Of a stretch of 64,000 nucleotides of DNA, positions 1 through 10,278 are shown in pieces. Each line of letters starts with the position of its first letter. Position 1 is the first letter of the stretch. The notes beneath the pieces were generated by a model. It was not told the DNA's origin. It saw only the letters and a program-made list of their open reading frames with translations, and ran no database searches. The DNA comes from Astropecten irregularis. Its lineage: Eukaryota; Echinodermata; Asteroidea; Paxillosida; Astropectinidae. The position numbers and the translations under genes were made by a program. Location of the stretch: NCBI GenBank assembly GCA_963971285.1, contig OZ020250.1:14368499-14432498 (forward strand). The letters run 5' to 3'.

Positions 1-205
1 CTGACAAAAGTGATCGAGCACAACACCATCTCTACCCACACAGGTGCCCATTTACTCCTGGGTGAAGAGGAGCAATATGTGACAAAGCGTCTTGCCCAAG
101 GATGCAAGCATCACTAGCCAATGGCCAGACTGAACCCACAATCTGTAGATTGACCACGAGACCTTGAGTACGACACACCAGACCACTAGGCCACGGTAGC
201 CCACC
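1..205 (-). repeat. tRNA-derived SINE, reverse orientation
   Basis: Read on the minus strand this has a box A-like TGGCCTAGTGGTCTGGTGT followed by a degenerate box B (GGTTCAGTCTGG) and a body with CTTGGGCAAGACGCTTTGTC. The same body occurs on the plus strand at 14420-14783. It lies just upstream of the first visible TTI2 exon, so it is intronic, and it runs off the window edge. Confidence 0.75.
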
Positions 206-263
206 TTATCCATCTCTCTGTCTTAATTCACAAATCTGTTTGTCTCTTTTTCTTTCACTCCAG

Positions 264-3200
264 ACCTTAGTGGGATACTCTGCAAGATATGCGACTGTGC
301 CTCCGTGTCAGATCTACTGATGGAGGGCCCAGGGTGGTACCAGGGAGATCAGGGCCTCTTTGGGGAGGTGATGGGACTCCTGAAGGAGAGACTGACCAGG
401 GATGCTTGGCATAAAGAGCCCGGGACCAAGCAGGCTTTCAGCTGGAGTCTGCTACAGATGAAGGTTTGTTGATGCAATGCTTAGCTCCATTCTTTTTGTC
501 TCATTTTTCTTGTTCCAGAAATGTGCCCTCCCCACTACTTAATGGGAAGAAATTTTAATACTGTGGAATGCTGGTATAACAAACACCGCTATAGTGAATA
601 TTCGGCTATACCAAACGTCATTCTTAGTTCTTTTGTGCACAAAACTTACTGAACATTCATTTTAAAAGAAAATCAAAAGACAAAAGACAAAATCAAAAAC
701 ACAGAAACAGGAAATATTTACTGGGTAAATCAAATGCTACTTGGCCGTTTTTAATTTCTGGACGTCAAGAAAATGGCCCGTACAAGACTTTCGTATATGT
801 GCATATGTACAGCAGTAAAAAATGTCAAACATGTATGTAAAAAACAATCAAAAGAGGTCGCACTTTATTGGACAAGAGGGCGATTTATAGAAATGGCTGT
901 CAAACAAGGCTGATGGCTGAAAATCACTATGCTGAACGACCGCTATACCAAATAAAATGTGTGCATCCCTCTGTGTTTGTTGTATTGCTGTTCGACTGTA
1001 CTGCTCGGGCTCAGCCACCAAAAAGCCAGGCCAGGGGCCAATTTCATAGAGCTGCTTAAGTATTAAAATTTGCTCAAGCATGGAAAACCTTGGTAAATAA
1101 ACTTGTTGTGAATGTTATCGCTTAGCAAACAATGGACAAATACAAGTCAAAAGCAGTAAACATCACATGAAAATTAAGTTGGTAATCCTGTTTGATCAAG
1201 GAAGACTTTTCATGCTTAAGCAAATTTTGTGCTTAAGCAGCTCCTTGAAATTGTCCCCAGGTCTGGGCTTTGGTCGAGCTCTGCACCTTCTGTGTTAAAT
1301 CCAACTCGGGAATGAGAATTGCATAGTATTCATTTGAAGCTGGAAAATAGCAATGTTTCAGTCCTAACATCAAGCCTGACTTTGTGTCCTATTTCTGGTT
1401 TCTCAACAGCATCCATTTCTCGGTGACCATCTAGATGTCATCCTGCCTCCTTCTCTACTCTTTACTGATGATCATAAGGTGAGTCCGTCTACCGTTGGGT
1501 CTGTTCATCAGCTAAATCCATGGGTCTTGACATTCAGGGCAAAACATGGATAATTCCCCTGGTCATTGCCTTGGTGCCCCTGGTCATTGCCTTGGTGCAC
1601 CTGGTCATTGCCATGGTGCCCCTGGTCATTGCCTTGGTGCACCTGGTCATTGCCTAATTGGTGCCCCTGGTCATTGCCTTGGTGCCCTTGGTCAGTGCCT
1701 TGGTTTCCCTGGTCATTGCCTTGGTGCCCCTGGTCATTTGCCTTGGTGTTCCTGGTCATTACCTTGTTGCCCCTGGTCATCATTGCCTTGGTGCCCCTGG
1801 TCATTGCCTTGGTTCCCCTGGTCATTGCCTCGGTTCTCCTGGTCATTGCCTCGGTGCCTCTGGTCATTGCCTTGGTGCCCCTGGTTATTGCCATGGTGCC
1901 CCTGGTCATTGCCATGGTGCCCCTGGTCATTACCTTGGTTCCCCTGGTCATTGCCTCGGTGCCTCTGGTCATTGCCTTGGTTCACCTGGTCATTGCCTTG
2001 GTTCCCCTGGTGATTGTCATGGTGCCCTTGGTCATTGCCTTCATTCGTGTCATTCCCCTGGTCAGTGCCTTGTTGCCCCTGGTCATTGCCTTGATTCCCC
2101 TTGTCATTGCCTTGGTGCCCTTGGTCAGTGCCTTGATTCCCCTTGATATTGCCTTGGTGCCCCTGGTCATTGCTTTAGGGCCTGTTTGTTTAAGGCAAAG
2201 CTAGGATCCCAGATTTTCGGATCCACGTCCTATGCAGGGTACGCTAAAATGGGATCCGGATCAGCAGAATTCGTGATCTTGTGCAAAAACAAACAGGCCC
2301 TTAGTGCCTATGATCATTGCCTTAGTGCCTTCTAAATTTCCCAGCAGACATCACAATAAGTCTCTCTCAAGTCCCCATTTCCAAAGGAAAATTGTCTCTA
2401 CACAAGTGAAGTTCAACTCCTAGTCATAGTCAGGTGCAGTTTTTATCACTGAGACACAGTCTGTCATATTTCAGTATTTGGCCCTGGTTCTCTATGCTTT
2501 CCTGTACAGTAACAGTTTTATTTCTTTATTCCCCATATCCAACAGCAACACAGTTGCCAATTACAGGAACGTTTAATAAAAACAGCAACATTAATATGTA
2601 CAATAAATCTTAAATAATAATCTCAAAGTAGATGATTCTTGTCCTTGAATTGGGTGATGGCGATGTACATGCATTATTTTGTCTAATTCCTGTGGTTTTC
2701 TTTGATCTATTCTGTTTGTTTAGATAAGCAACAAACTTCTTGGCATAACGTGTCTGCAGCACATTATTGACAATGTGGTAGGTCAAGCAAGAGTTAATTA
2801 AACAGTGGTTGATTTAGGGCCTTTCTCAAAGCTCGGCTCGGGCTTGGGCTGCGGCTCCATTTCATGATTCCATTCTAAAATAACTGGTATCAAAATAGAG
2901 GCTTTTGACTGCGGTTCAGAAGTAGATTCTCTGGTTTGAAAAAAGAAAACAGAGCTTCAGCTTCAGTGAAAAAGCACAACCAATATTTTCAGTATTTGGA
3001 TGACAGAGACAAAGCCGGAGCCTGAGCCAGAGCCGAGCTTTGAGAAAGGCCTTTAAACCGTAGCCCAGCATGAAAATTTTTGTCAAGAGCTCTGTGGGCT
3101 AGTTAGATTTCCTTCCTGGTTCCCAGGACAGACTACATTTAGCAAGATATTCCATTAAAATAAATTGCTTGGAGTTAGGAGGGCCTGAGCCCCTTCCCCT

Positions 3201-6200
3201 GACCACACTCACCCCCTTCCCCTGACCACACTCACCTACCTCTATCCTCCCTGGTCACTCTGACCCCCCACCTTTGTTGTGATCCTCTCATTTTTATCTT
3301 TCTTTGCATGATATTGTCCTCTTGTCATTTAGCCTTTGAGAAAGATCCTGCTAGGCCCTCCTAACTCCAAGTATTTGCAGCAGTTTATTACTTGTATTGA
3401 TTAAAATCAATTGGTACATCATGTGCTATTTTCCAATTGCCTTCATTAAAAGTTTTAACAGATCATGGCCAGATAGCACCTTTGGTTTTTATAATCTGTA
3501 CAAGTAATAAACTGCTGCAAACTGCTCATCAGCCAAATTACCGACCTTACATTCATAAAATGTTTGGAGTTATGAGGGCCTGATGCGTTTCGATCCTAGG
3601 AGGATCTTCAATAAAGATTCTGCTAGCTGACACGTTTCGATCCTAGCAGGATCTTCGATAAAGATCCTGCCAGCTGACAAGTTTCGATCCTAGCAGGATC
3701 TTTGATAAAGATCTAACTCCTAACTCCAAGCATTTTATCATCTGTTGGAAAGCTCTTTTCATATTAGTTCATTCTAGCAATGGAAATATGTCAGGAGGTG
3801 ATAGGCATCACTACCCATTTTCTGGCTCAATTTTTACAAAAACTATGGACTGATTTTCATTCTGTATCTGATTTTGTGTTCAGGCTCCCACAGAGCTGCG
3901 GGTTTACGGTCGAGCAACAGTAATCTACGAGGCTCTCCACCATCAGCTCTACACCCAGAAGCCCGCCCTCATTGGCAAGCTTCTGCCATGCCTGCTGGGC
4001 ATTTTGGCCGTGATCGAGAGATCTCCTCACAAGGCGGATCAGCAAAGAATGGTACGAGATTTGAAATATTTCAACCTAAATGAATATAGTGTGGTTTCCT
4101 ACACAGGGTGAGATGTGGTGGTCGCCATGACACATGACACCTGGGACGTGCATTATATTATTCACAGCGTGAAATTAACTATGTATATCATGCACAAGAC
4201 GGCAAAGAATGGTGGCGCAGAAGGGACATCGCACATCACAAATATCTGTGCACATATGTGATGTATTGATACATCGTACATCATAAATTCACAAATATCT
4301 GTGCGTTTTTTGTGATGTGTAACGTTACAAATAATGTGCTCATAATGACGTGTGATACATCGTACATCACAAAATCTGCACACTTTTTTGTTTTGTTTTT
4401 TTATATGCGGCATGATTTTTTTGAATACTTTGTTTGCTTAGTTACGGTACGAAGGACTCAAGTGAAATGTAAACAAAAAGTTATTAAAACAGCGGTCGAC
4501 TGCCACGACATGCGCACTAACGGGAGTGTAGTGATGTGGTTGTGATTCTCCCATAATGTCATATGTCATGGTGGACACAAAAATGCGGGATGACACTTAT
4601 TAGGGACACCACCAACATAGGGCTGGGTAGCTCATTTGGTAGGAACACACGTACAGTATTCCGGTGGTCGTTTGCTTGAGTCCTGCTCCAGTAAATTTTT
4701 CTTTGTTCACTTTTCAATGATTTAAAACTAATTCAGCAAGTTTCTCTTGTGGTTATTTGTGTAATTGTGTAATTTTGTTAAAATCTTCAGTTTTTAAAAT
4801 TTTTAATTTTCTTTCCTTTTTTTGTTTTGATATCGTAGCCGAATAGATATGATGCAGTACTACAGACTGTGCTGACCAGCATGGAGTTTGAGCAGACGCT
4901 TGCCCTGCGCCACGCCTACGCCACAAACCTCTACTTGTTTATTGACAGTATGGGCATTACAGTACTGAGGCACATGAAGGTAGGCATTATTTTTCTAAAC
5001 ATGTATTTTCTTTTCTTCATTGAAAGGTGAACAAAGAAAAATTGGCTTGAGTGGGATTCGAACCGGCGACCTCCTGAGTACCGTACAGGGGCCAATTTCA
5101 TGGCGCTGCTAAGCACAAAAGTTTGCTTAGCACAAAAATGTCTTGCCCAATAAAACAAGCAACCGTTAGAAATTTCATTTGATGTTCGTGGTCAGCGAAC
5201 AACAGCCAAAGAACAATCATGAGCGATACACAACACATGGACATTTAGTTGTTAACCCTGTTTGCACCTGATGAAGTAGTTGTTGCTACGAAAGCTTATG
5301 CACATTTTATCTATAGTTAGTTAATTAGGTGCTATTTGTATTTTTCTATTTTATTTTTATCAAGACAGAAAAGTCATGCTTAGCAATTATTTGTGATAAG
5401 CAGCACCGTGAAATATGCCCCAGGCATTCTACCAACTGAGCTTTCCAGCCCTACGTTGGTGGTGTCCTTAACAGTCAATTATCTTTGTTCAGGGATTGAT
5501 AGCTCAGTTGGTAGAGTGTCTGTACGGTATTCAGGAGGTCGCTGGTTCAAATCCCGCTCCAGTTAATTTTTCTTTGTTCACCTTTCAATGACTTAAAAAT
5601 TCAGTCAGTTTCCAATGTGGTTATTTGATTATTACATCGATTAAAAAAGCTGTATCGTCTTTGAGTGATCCCCCATGTACCGTTCCCAGGTTGCAGCATT
5701 GCTGCGCGTATCAGTGAAATGATCCTTGGGTATGGCGGTGTGTGGGTGGTTTCATGGCTTCTGACTGCCAAATGAACAAAGATAATTGACTATTGGGGTC
5801 ACCACCAACATAGGGCTGGATGGCTCAGTTGGTAGAGCATCTGTACGGTATTCAGGTGGTCGCCGGTTTGAATCCCGCTCCAGTAAATTTTTCTTTGTTC
5901 ATTTTTCAATGACTTTAAATTCAGTCAGTTTCCCTTGTGGTTATTTGATGAATTTTTAAGTCATTGAAAGGTGAACAAAGAAAAATTGACTAGAGTGGGA
6001 TTCCAACTGGCGATCTCCCGAATACCGGTACAGGCGCTCTACCAACTGAGCTATCCAAAAATAAATGAATTAGGTATTTGTATTTGTTTATTGCTTGACT
6101 TTTACTGCTTCATTTTGTTGATGAATGCCATGTTTCTGTTCACAGAGAGTCCTTCGGGTGATTGTGAAATACCTTGAAGCTGCTGAAGGCATAGATGACG

Positions 6201-8553
6201 TATCCAGGATGCACATGCTACAGGCTCTTCAGTCTCTTATACTACAAGCTTGGCCAAGGTGAGCATATCGGAACCTATCATCATCATCATCTTCATGTTT
6301 TCCCGTTTGGCCCGTGCTTGGCCTTTGGATGTGACTCTAGACAGAATCAAACATATAGAAGTCATTTCAGCTTCGTCCATCTATCATTGTTCTCCTCGCT
6401 TGTGCCCGATCCACATCCATTTTGGTTTTAAATGTTTAACCAGGTCTTGGTCGGTGTATGTTTATCGAAAAGCACCTGCTTTTGTAGGGCATCATTTTCC
6501 ATGTGGCACACGTGGCCCATATATTTCAAATATTGTACTTGGCAGGAGTCAGTTATTGAACCGGTATTTGTAATAGTTTGTAATTGCTCGTTTGAGATCT
6601 TGTAGGCCCAATAGCGCTCCGCACTAATGACGTCACACGAATGAGTTGTCCAGCGCGCGCATGTACAAAATTCCCGGATGTCAGACAAACTTCATACATG
6701 CACGTACATGCATGCACACAATTAAAAGCACACCCACCACACGTTTGCAATGTTTGTCTGAGATTCAGTGTTTTATTTTTAGCACAAGTGCGGAGTGCTA
6801 TTGAGCTCCCCTTCTACTTGTGTGGCTGGGTCCACGCCTTTCTTCCACTGGGAACTGGCCTCAGCTTGTTAGGAGTTGAATCATGTCAACTGTTCCACAG
6901 GTTTCAGCTCACTGTAGTTGAATCGTGCCAATTTTTTATTGATTTCAGCTTATTTTATATTGGAACCATGTAAATTGTGGACTGATTTCAGCTCATTAAA
7001 GATATATTGTGTCAACTTGTGACCAGATTCAGCTTGTGTTGTAGTTGAGTCAGCATTTCAGGCAGGACGATTTCTGTTGTGTATGCTACCAAAGTATGAT
7101 AGCACCTTTAATAGCTGTTGGTTTCATGAAATGAATAGAATGGGAGACTTTTGAGAACCATTCTTCAAGTCAACAGCGCACGCAATTGTGAGCATGCGTA
7201 CGTTGTTTTACGCCTGCGTTGCGTTGTTGACTTGAAGAACGGTTCTCAAAAGTCTCCCATTGAATTCACGTTATTTTTTCTCCTGTTTATTTGAAGATTT
7301 ATTTCCATATTTGTGTATGTCCCCTCATGACATGTCATTTCTTTTCCAATTATCCCTAGAATCCCCAGTCACTGGGAGGTCATCATGAGAGTCTTATTGA
7401 AGCTTCTACATGATGTCAGTGACAACTCCTCCAGCAAAACCAACAAAGATGGTAAGGGTCACTTTTTGTTTTATTTTGCATAAGAACCTTAAGAATCCCA
7501 CCTGAGCCAGCATGTGATTTTTTCACGTGCTCTCACAAGCAGTGAGTATACAGTGCTCATCCACGTCGGTGAAGGGCAAGCCTAATTTGCATATTATCTA
7601 TTTCCCGACCAAAAATCATTTAATATTCATGATTTACTGCGGTACCCGTCGCGATATTGGATTCGATTCACCCTGCAGACCCCAGCTAGCTCTGTGGCCT
7701 AGCAGGTAAGGCATCTGCACTAGTAAGCAGGAGGTCGTGGGTTCGAATCCCACCTGAGCCAGCATGTGATTTTTTCACGTGCTCTCACAAGCACTGAGAA
7801 TACAGTGCTCATCCACGTCGGTGAACGGCAAGCCTAATTTGCATCCTTTTTTTAGTTGATGGCCATGTTCCTTCCCCCTTTAGAAAAAGATATTTCCTCT
7901 CAAAAAACAACAATCATTTCATTCTTATAAATGGAAGAAGTTGGATGTTAACTTCTTAAAGGTAATATCATACTTTGGTTTTTGTCAAAGAAATGCAGAT
8001 TCATTGGCAAAAGTATCAAGAAAGATGCAGTAACAGTCATCTGTGAAAATTTCAGTCCCATATTGTGCCACTTTTTGAGAAAACAGTGGAAAATGTCCAC
8101 AGTATTTTTATAAATATTGTCACCGTTATTTTTGATCTTCTGAAGATCAAAATTGTTTTTGGTCTTTGGTTTTACTCTTTTCTTGATGAATATAGCATTT
8201 CAGGCGGACCAATTTTAACGGTATGTTTCTACCATCATCATCTTTATACTCTTTAAGTTTATTGGTAAATCTGTGAAGATTTCTGTTTCGGTATGTAACC
8301 AAAGTATGATACTACCTTTAAGATGATTTTGATCATTTTTGCACCAGATATAATATTATTTCTATCTCAACATTTTTGGTTTATGTTGTCTTTGACAGTG
8401 AGGCAGACTATAAGAGACAGATGTGTGGACTGTCTTGTCCTCCTGAAGAGATGTTGCAGAAAGCTCACAGGAGAGGCTCTCAGTGACATCCTAACAGTAA
8501 GGGACGCTGGGGACTCCATGAAAGACTGTCTGGAGAGGGTCCTGGCAAGTTGA
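264..8553 (+). CDS. TTI2: TTI2, TELO2-interacting protein 2 (C-terminal eight exons; 5' part outside window)
   Basis: TTI2 with TELO2 and TTI1 forms the TTT complex, which works with HSP90/R2TP to mature PIKK kinases (mTOR, ATM, ATR, DNA-PKcs, SMG1). Exons, all GT-AG: 264-463, 1410-1478, 2724-2777, 3884-4051, 4839-4979, 6146-6258, 7360-7451, 8399-8553 (stop TGA 8551-8553). Joined they keep one frame for about 329 residues. Recognisable family stretches are AFSWSLLQMK in the first exon, VILPPSLLFTDDHK, NKLLGITCLQHII, LHHQLYT, LRHAYATNLYLFI, GITVLRHMK, VIVKYLEA and the last-exon DCLVLLKRC. These follow the order of vertebrate TTI2 (about 508 aa), so roughly the first third is missing, upstream of 264. 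The protein is an all-helical HEAT-like repeat. Introns hold a minisatellite, SINEs and MITEs. The gene converges on the dehydrogenase array. First-exon start is fixed by the acceptor ACTCCAG at 257-263 and by frame; the other two frames stop. Confidence 0.93.
1034..1259. repeat. MITE family V (TIR GGGGCCAATTTCAT), copy 1
   Basis: The copy begins GGGGCCAATTTCATAGAGC and ends with a degenerate inverse (TTGAAATTGTCCCC). The body shares TTTGCTCAAGCATG-type AAGC motifs and an AACAA-rich middle with the copies at 5089, 20162, 46719 and 61846. It is in the first visible TTI2 intron. Confidence 0.75.
1558..2177. repeat. Minisatellite, 21-bp unit, about 29 copies
   Basis: The unit is GGTCATTGCCTTGGTGCCCC plus T, with variants (GGTTCC, CTCGGT, CATGGT). 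It sits in the TTI2 intron 1479-2723. Because 21 is a multiple of three, long open frames appear on both strands, but no splice or homology evidence supports coding. Confidence 0.95.
2178..2300. mobile_element. Harbinger-like MITE family H, copy 1
   Basis: The terminal inverted repeats are GGGCCTGTTTGTTT and its complement AAACAAACAGGCCC, flanked on both sides by TTA, the TWA-type target duplication of PIF/Harbinger elements. It inserted at the end of the 21-bp minisatellite. The core GCAGGGTACGCTAAAATGGG is shared with the second copy at 42865-42994. Confidence 0.85.
2817..3052. mobile_element. TIR element (GGGCCTTTCTCAAAGCTCGG)
   Basis: The left end GGCCTTTCTCAAAGCTCGGC is matched by the inverse GCCGAGCTTTGAGAAAGGCC at the right end. 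TTA occurs on both sides as a candidate target duplication. It has no coding capacity and lies in the TTI2 intron 2778-3883. Confidence 0.75.
3168..3371. repeat. TIR repeat (CTTGGAGTTAGGAGGGCC), copy 1
   Basis: Left end CTTGGAGTTAGGAGGGCC is matched by the inverse GGCCCTCCTAACTCCAAG. The inside has a short duplication of CCCCTTCCCCTGACCACAC. A related copy lies at 3563-3730. Confidence 0.7.
3563..3730. repeat. TIR repeat, copy 2, with three internal hairpin units
   Basis: The ends (TTTGGAGTTATGAGGGCC and CCTAACTCCAAG) match the copy at 3168-3371. Inside are three tandem units of about 45 bp, each with TTTCGATCCTAGCAGGATC. Read on the minus strand each unit is a 6-bp stem with a short loop followed by GAAAC, resembling the stem II and GAAA part of a degenerate hammerhead ribozyme. 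Confidence 0.65.
4617..4770 (+). repeat. tRNA-derived SINE family G, copy 1
   Basis: A tRNA-like head (TAGCTCATTTGGTAGGA, then a degenerate box B) is followed by CTCCAGTAAATTTTTCTTTG and a tail shared with the copies at 5015, 5494, 5805, 5951 and 40700. It is in the TTI2 intron 4052-4838. Confidence 0.8.
5089..5420. mobile_element. MITE family V, copy 2, nested in a SINE
   Basis: It begins GGGCCAATTTCATGGC and ends TGAAATATGCCC, flanked by CAG on both sides (5086-5088 and 5421-5423). Compared with copy 4 (46719-46961) it holds about 90 extra bases at 5264-5360, including a hammerhead-like motif. Confidence 0.85.
5266..5295 (+). ncRNA. Hammerhead-ribozyme-like core, candidate
   Basis: CTGATGA (5268-5274) is followed by GTAG, a six-base loop TTGTTG, CTAC, and GAAA (5290-5293). 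This is the order of the hammerhead conserved core (CUGANGA, stem II, GAAA). Stems I and III and the cleavage site were not identified, so activity is unproven. Penelope-like and retrozyme elements are known carriers of such motifs. Confidence 0.35.
5494..5630 (+). repeat. SINE family G, copy 3
   Basis: A tRNA-like head with GCTCAGTTGGTAGAGTGTC and box B GGTTCAAATCC is followed by the family body TTTTTCTTTGTTCACC. It lies in the TTI2 intron 4980-6145. Confidence 0.85.
5805..5950 (+). repeat. SINE family G, copy 4
   Basis: GGCTCAGTTGGTAGAGCATC (box A) and GGTTTGAATCCC (box B) are followed by the family tail. It is immediately adjacent to an inverted copy, forming a near-palindrome. Confidence 0.85.
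5951..6058 (-). repeat. SINE family G, copy 5, inverted against copy 4
   Basis: The reverse complement of the same family (GTGAACAAAGAAAAATTGAC, then GCTCTACCAACTGAGC). With copy 4 it forms arms of about 100 bp with almost no spacer, 88 bp upstream of the next TTI2 exon. Confidence 0.85.
6428..6560 (-). pseudogene. LINE reverse-transcriptase C-terminal relic
   Basis: The minus-strand translation contains YMGHVCHMENDALQKQVLF, which fits the [RKY][WFY][LM]GHV.RM.....KQ.LF signature near the C-terminus of LINE ORF2 proteins. It has no intact frame beyond about 35 residues and lies in a TTI2 intron. Confidence 0.6.
7053..7111. repeat. MITE family W, truncated copy 1
   Basis: The fragment ends ACCAAAGTATGATAGCACC plus TTTA, the 3' inverted repeat of the W family (complete copy at 7957-8320). 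Confidence 0.7.
7139..7260. mobile_element. TIR element family T, short copy
   Basis: Left AATGGGAGACTTTTGAGAAC continues as a long arm repeated inverted at the right end (GTTCTCAAAAGTCTCCCATT). The arms are about 45 bp around a short GC-rich centre. A longer relative lies at 53305-53884. Confidence 0.8.
7490..7850 (+). repeat. tRNA-derived SINE, one full and one partial copy
   Basis: Positions 7686-7758 have a tRNA-like head: TGGCCTAGCAGGTAAGGC (box A) and a perfect T-arm GTGGGTTCGAATCCCAC (box B). The downstream body (GCATGTGATTTTTTCACGTG) is repeated at 7509-7600. The acceptor stem does not pair well, so it is a SINE rather than a functional tRNA gene. Confidence 0.75.
7957..8320. mobile_element. 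MITE family W, copy 2 (full length)
   Basis: It starts TAAAGGTAATATCATACTTT and ends with the inverse (AAAGTATGATACTACC plus TTTA), 364 bp. The inner part has AAAATTTCAGTCCCATA and TTTTTGAGAAAACAGTG, shared by the other W copies. It lies just upstream of the last TTI2 exon. Confidence 0.9.
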
Positions 8554-8654
8554 GGCCACCGATTTTGGCTGACAGGCTGTCCTCATCAAAGCGGAAGGTA
8601 GATCACCGTGGTTCTTCTCTGGAGTTCTTGTCAACTTGCTGTTATGTCTGAGGT

Positions 8655-9030
8655 TACTGACTTGCCTCATCCCATTGACTCGTGGAAGCCTGAAGATTCT
8701 CACCACCTTCGGGTTTGGCTATGTTCATTCCTCCAGTGGATGCTACAGGATCCCTACCACGTCCTGGTGCTCTGACTTGCCTCATCCCATTGTCTCATGG
8801 AAGCCTGAAGATTCTCACCACCTTCGGGTTTGGCTATGTTCATTCCTCCAGTGGATGCTACAGGATCCCTACCACGTCCTGGTGCTGATAGAAGCTGACT
8901 TGCCTCATCCCATTGACTCGTGGAAGCCTGAGGATTCTCCCATTCTCTGGCTTTGGCTTTGCTCCTTGCTCCAGTAGATGGGGGTGGATTTTCACAACCT
9001 ATGGATTTTGTTAATTCAGGCCAGCTTCCT
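8655..9030 (+). repeat. Tandem repeat, about 115-123 bp unit, in the TTI2 3'UTR region
   Basis: Three copies start with ACTTGCCTCATCCCATTG at 8660, 8775 and 8898; the third is diverged and fades by about 9030. It begins about 100 bp after the TTI2 stop, so it is probably transcribed in the 3'UTR. Confidence 0.8.
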
Positions 9031-9343
9031 TCCTCCCATCGCCTGGAGGAAAGCCTGAGGATTGTCATGACTTGGGGGTTTGGTTCGAAATTTTCTGCCC
9101 TTCCTAGGCTCTGATCCTCCTGCGAATGCAGGGGAATCCTCAAATCCTTGCAGAATTGTTAGAATTTGACATCCTTAGCTCCGTCCTCCTGTATATGGGA
9201 GGGCGTTGTCAAGACCTGTTATAATACCAAAGGATTGGTCTTCAAAGTTTGGCGTCTACGCTAGTCCTATGGAGTTTTAGAATCAACTCTGTCAAAATTG
9301 GGAACACTGTTATGACTGTATGCAGTTGGATTTCAGCTGATTC

Positions 9344-9596
9344 ATTGACTTTTATAGCAAAATGACTGTTTAAAGATGGCGTAGTGCCTCCTGTATTTTA
9401 TTCAAAGATCAAAAAGGTACCACATATTCATTATATAGAAAAACTAATTGAAAATACAAGTATGGTCATTATTTGCATTCAGTTCATATGGATGTTTATG
9501 AAGTTAAATAAATATGCCATAGTTTGGCTGCTTCTAATTACCTTGTGAAATGTAAAGTCAACATTTATTTTATCAGTGTATCAAAATTAGCCCAGT
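9344..9596. repeat. Direct repeat R, left copy, with candidate TTI2 poly(A) signal
   Basis: This block matches 13008-13205 in direct orientation (shared GATCAAAAAGGTACCACATA and ATATGCCATAGTTTGG). It contains AATAAA at 9507-9512, a plausible TTI2 polyadenylation signal about 950 nt after the stop. The two copies bracket the satellite arrays. Confidence 0.75.
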
Positions 9597-10278
9597 AGTT
9601 CCCCCGGTAGTTCCCCCAGTATGAAGTAGTGCCCCCAGTATAGTTCCCACAGTATGGAGTAGTGCCCCCCGATAGTTCCCCCGGTAGTTCCCCCAGTATG
9701 AAGTAGTGCCCCCCGGTAGTTCCCCCAGTAGTGCCCCCAGTATGGAGTAGTGCCCCCAGAAGTTCCCCCGGTAGTTCCCCCAGTATGGAGTAGTGCCCCC
9801 CGGTAGTTCCCCCAGTAGTTCCCCCAGTATGGAGTAGTGCCCCCGGTAGTTCCCCCAGTAGTTCCCCCAGTATGGAGTAGTGCCCCCCGGTAGTTCCCCC
9901 AGTAGTTCCCCCAGTATGAAGTAGTGCCCCCGGTATATAGTTCCCACAGTATGGAGTAGTGCCCCCCGGTAGTTCCCCCCCGTAGTTCCCCCAGTATGGA
10001 GTAGTGACCCCAGTATGGAGTAGTGCCCCCAGTATGGAGTAGTGCCCCCAGAAGTTCCCCCGGTAGTTCCCCCAGTATGGAGTAGTGCCCCCAGTAGTTC
10101 CCCCAGTAGGCCTATGAAGTAGTGCCCCCAGTAGTTCCCCCAGTAGGCCTATGGAGTAGTGCCCCCGATAGTTCCCCCAGTAGTTCCCCCAGTATGAAGT
10201 AGTGCCCCCCAGTAGTTCCCCCAGTATGAAGTAGTGCCCCCCTGTAGTTCCCCCATTAGTTCCCCCAGTATGGAGTAG
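9597..10278. repeat. Minisatellite of GTAGTTCCCCCAGTATGGA type
   Basis: Modules GTAGTTCCCCC, AGTATGGAGTAGT and GCCCCC alternate with a period near 30 bp (12- and 18-bp submodules). It abuts the 35-bp satellite directly. Confidence 0.95.

Larger units (their letters stand above)
5015..5475 (-). repeat. SINE family G, copy 2, split by a MITE
   Basis: The minus-strand SINE occupies 5015-5088 and 5421-5475. It is interrupted by MITE V (5089-5420). The three bases CAG occur on both sides of the insert, and intact SINE copies show the undivided site GTACAGGCGCTCTACC. Confidence 0.8.

Noticed and set aside
1508..2204. Open frames on both strands over the 21-bp minisatellite
   Set aside because: A unit length divisible by three with few stops explains them; they lie inside a TTI2 intron.
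7686..7758. Functional tRNA gene
   Set aside because: T-arm and boxes A and B are good but the acceptor stem fails to pair and the sequence continues into a repeated SINE body.
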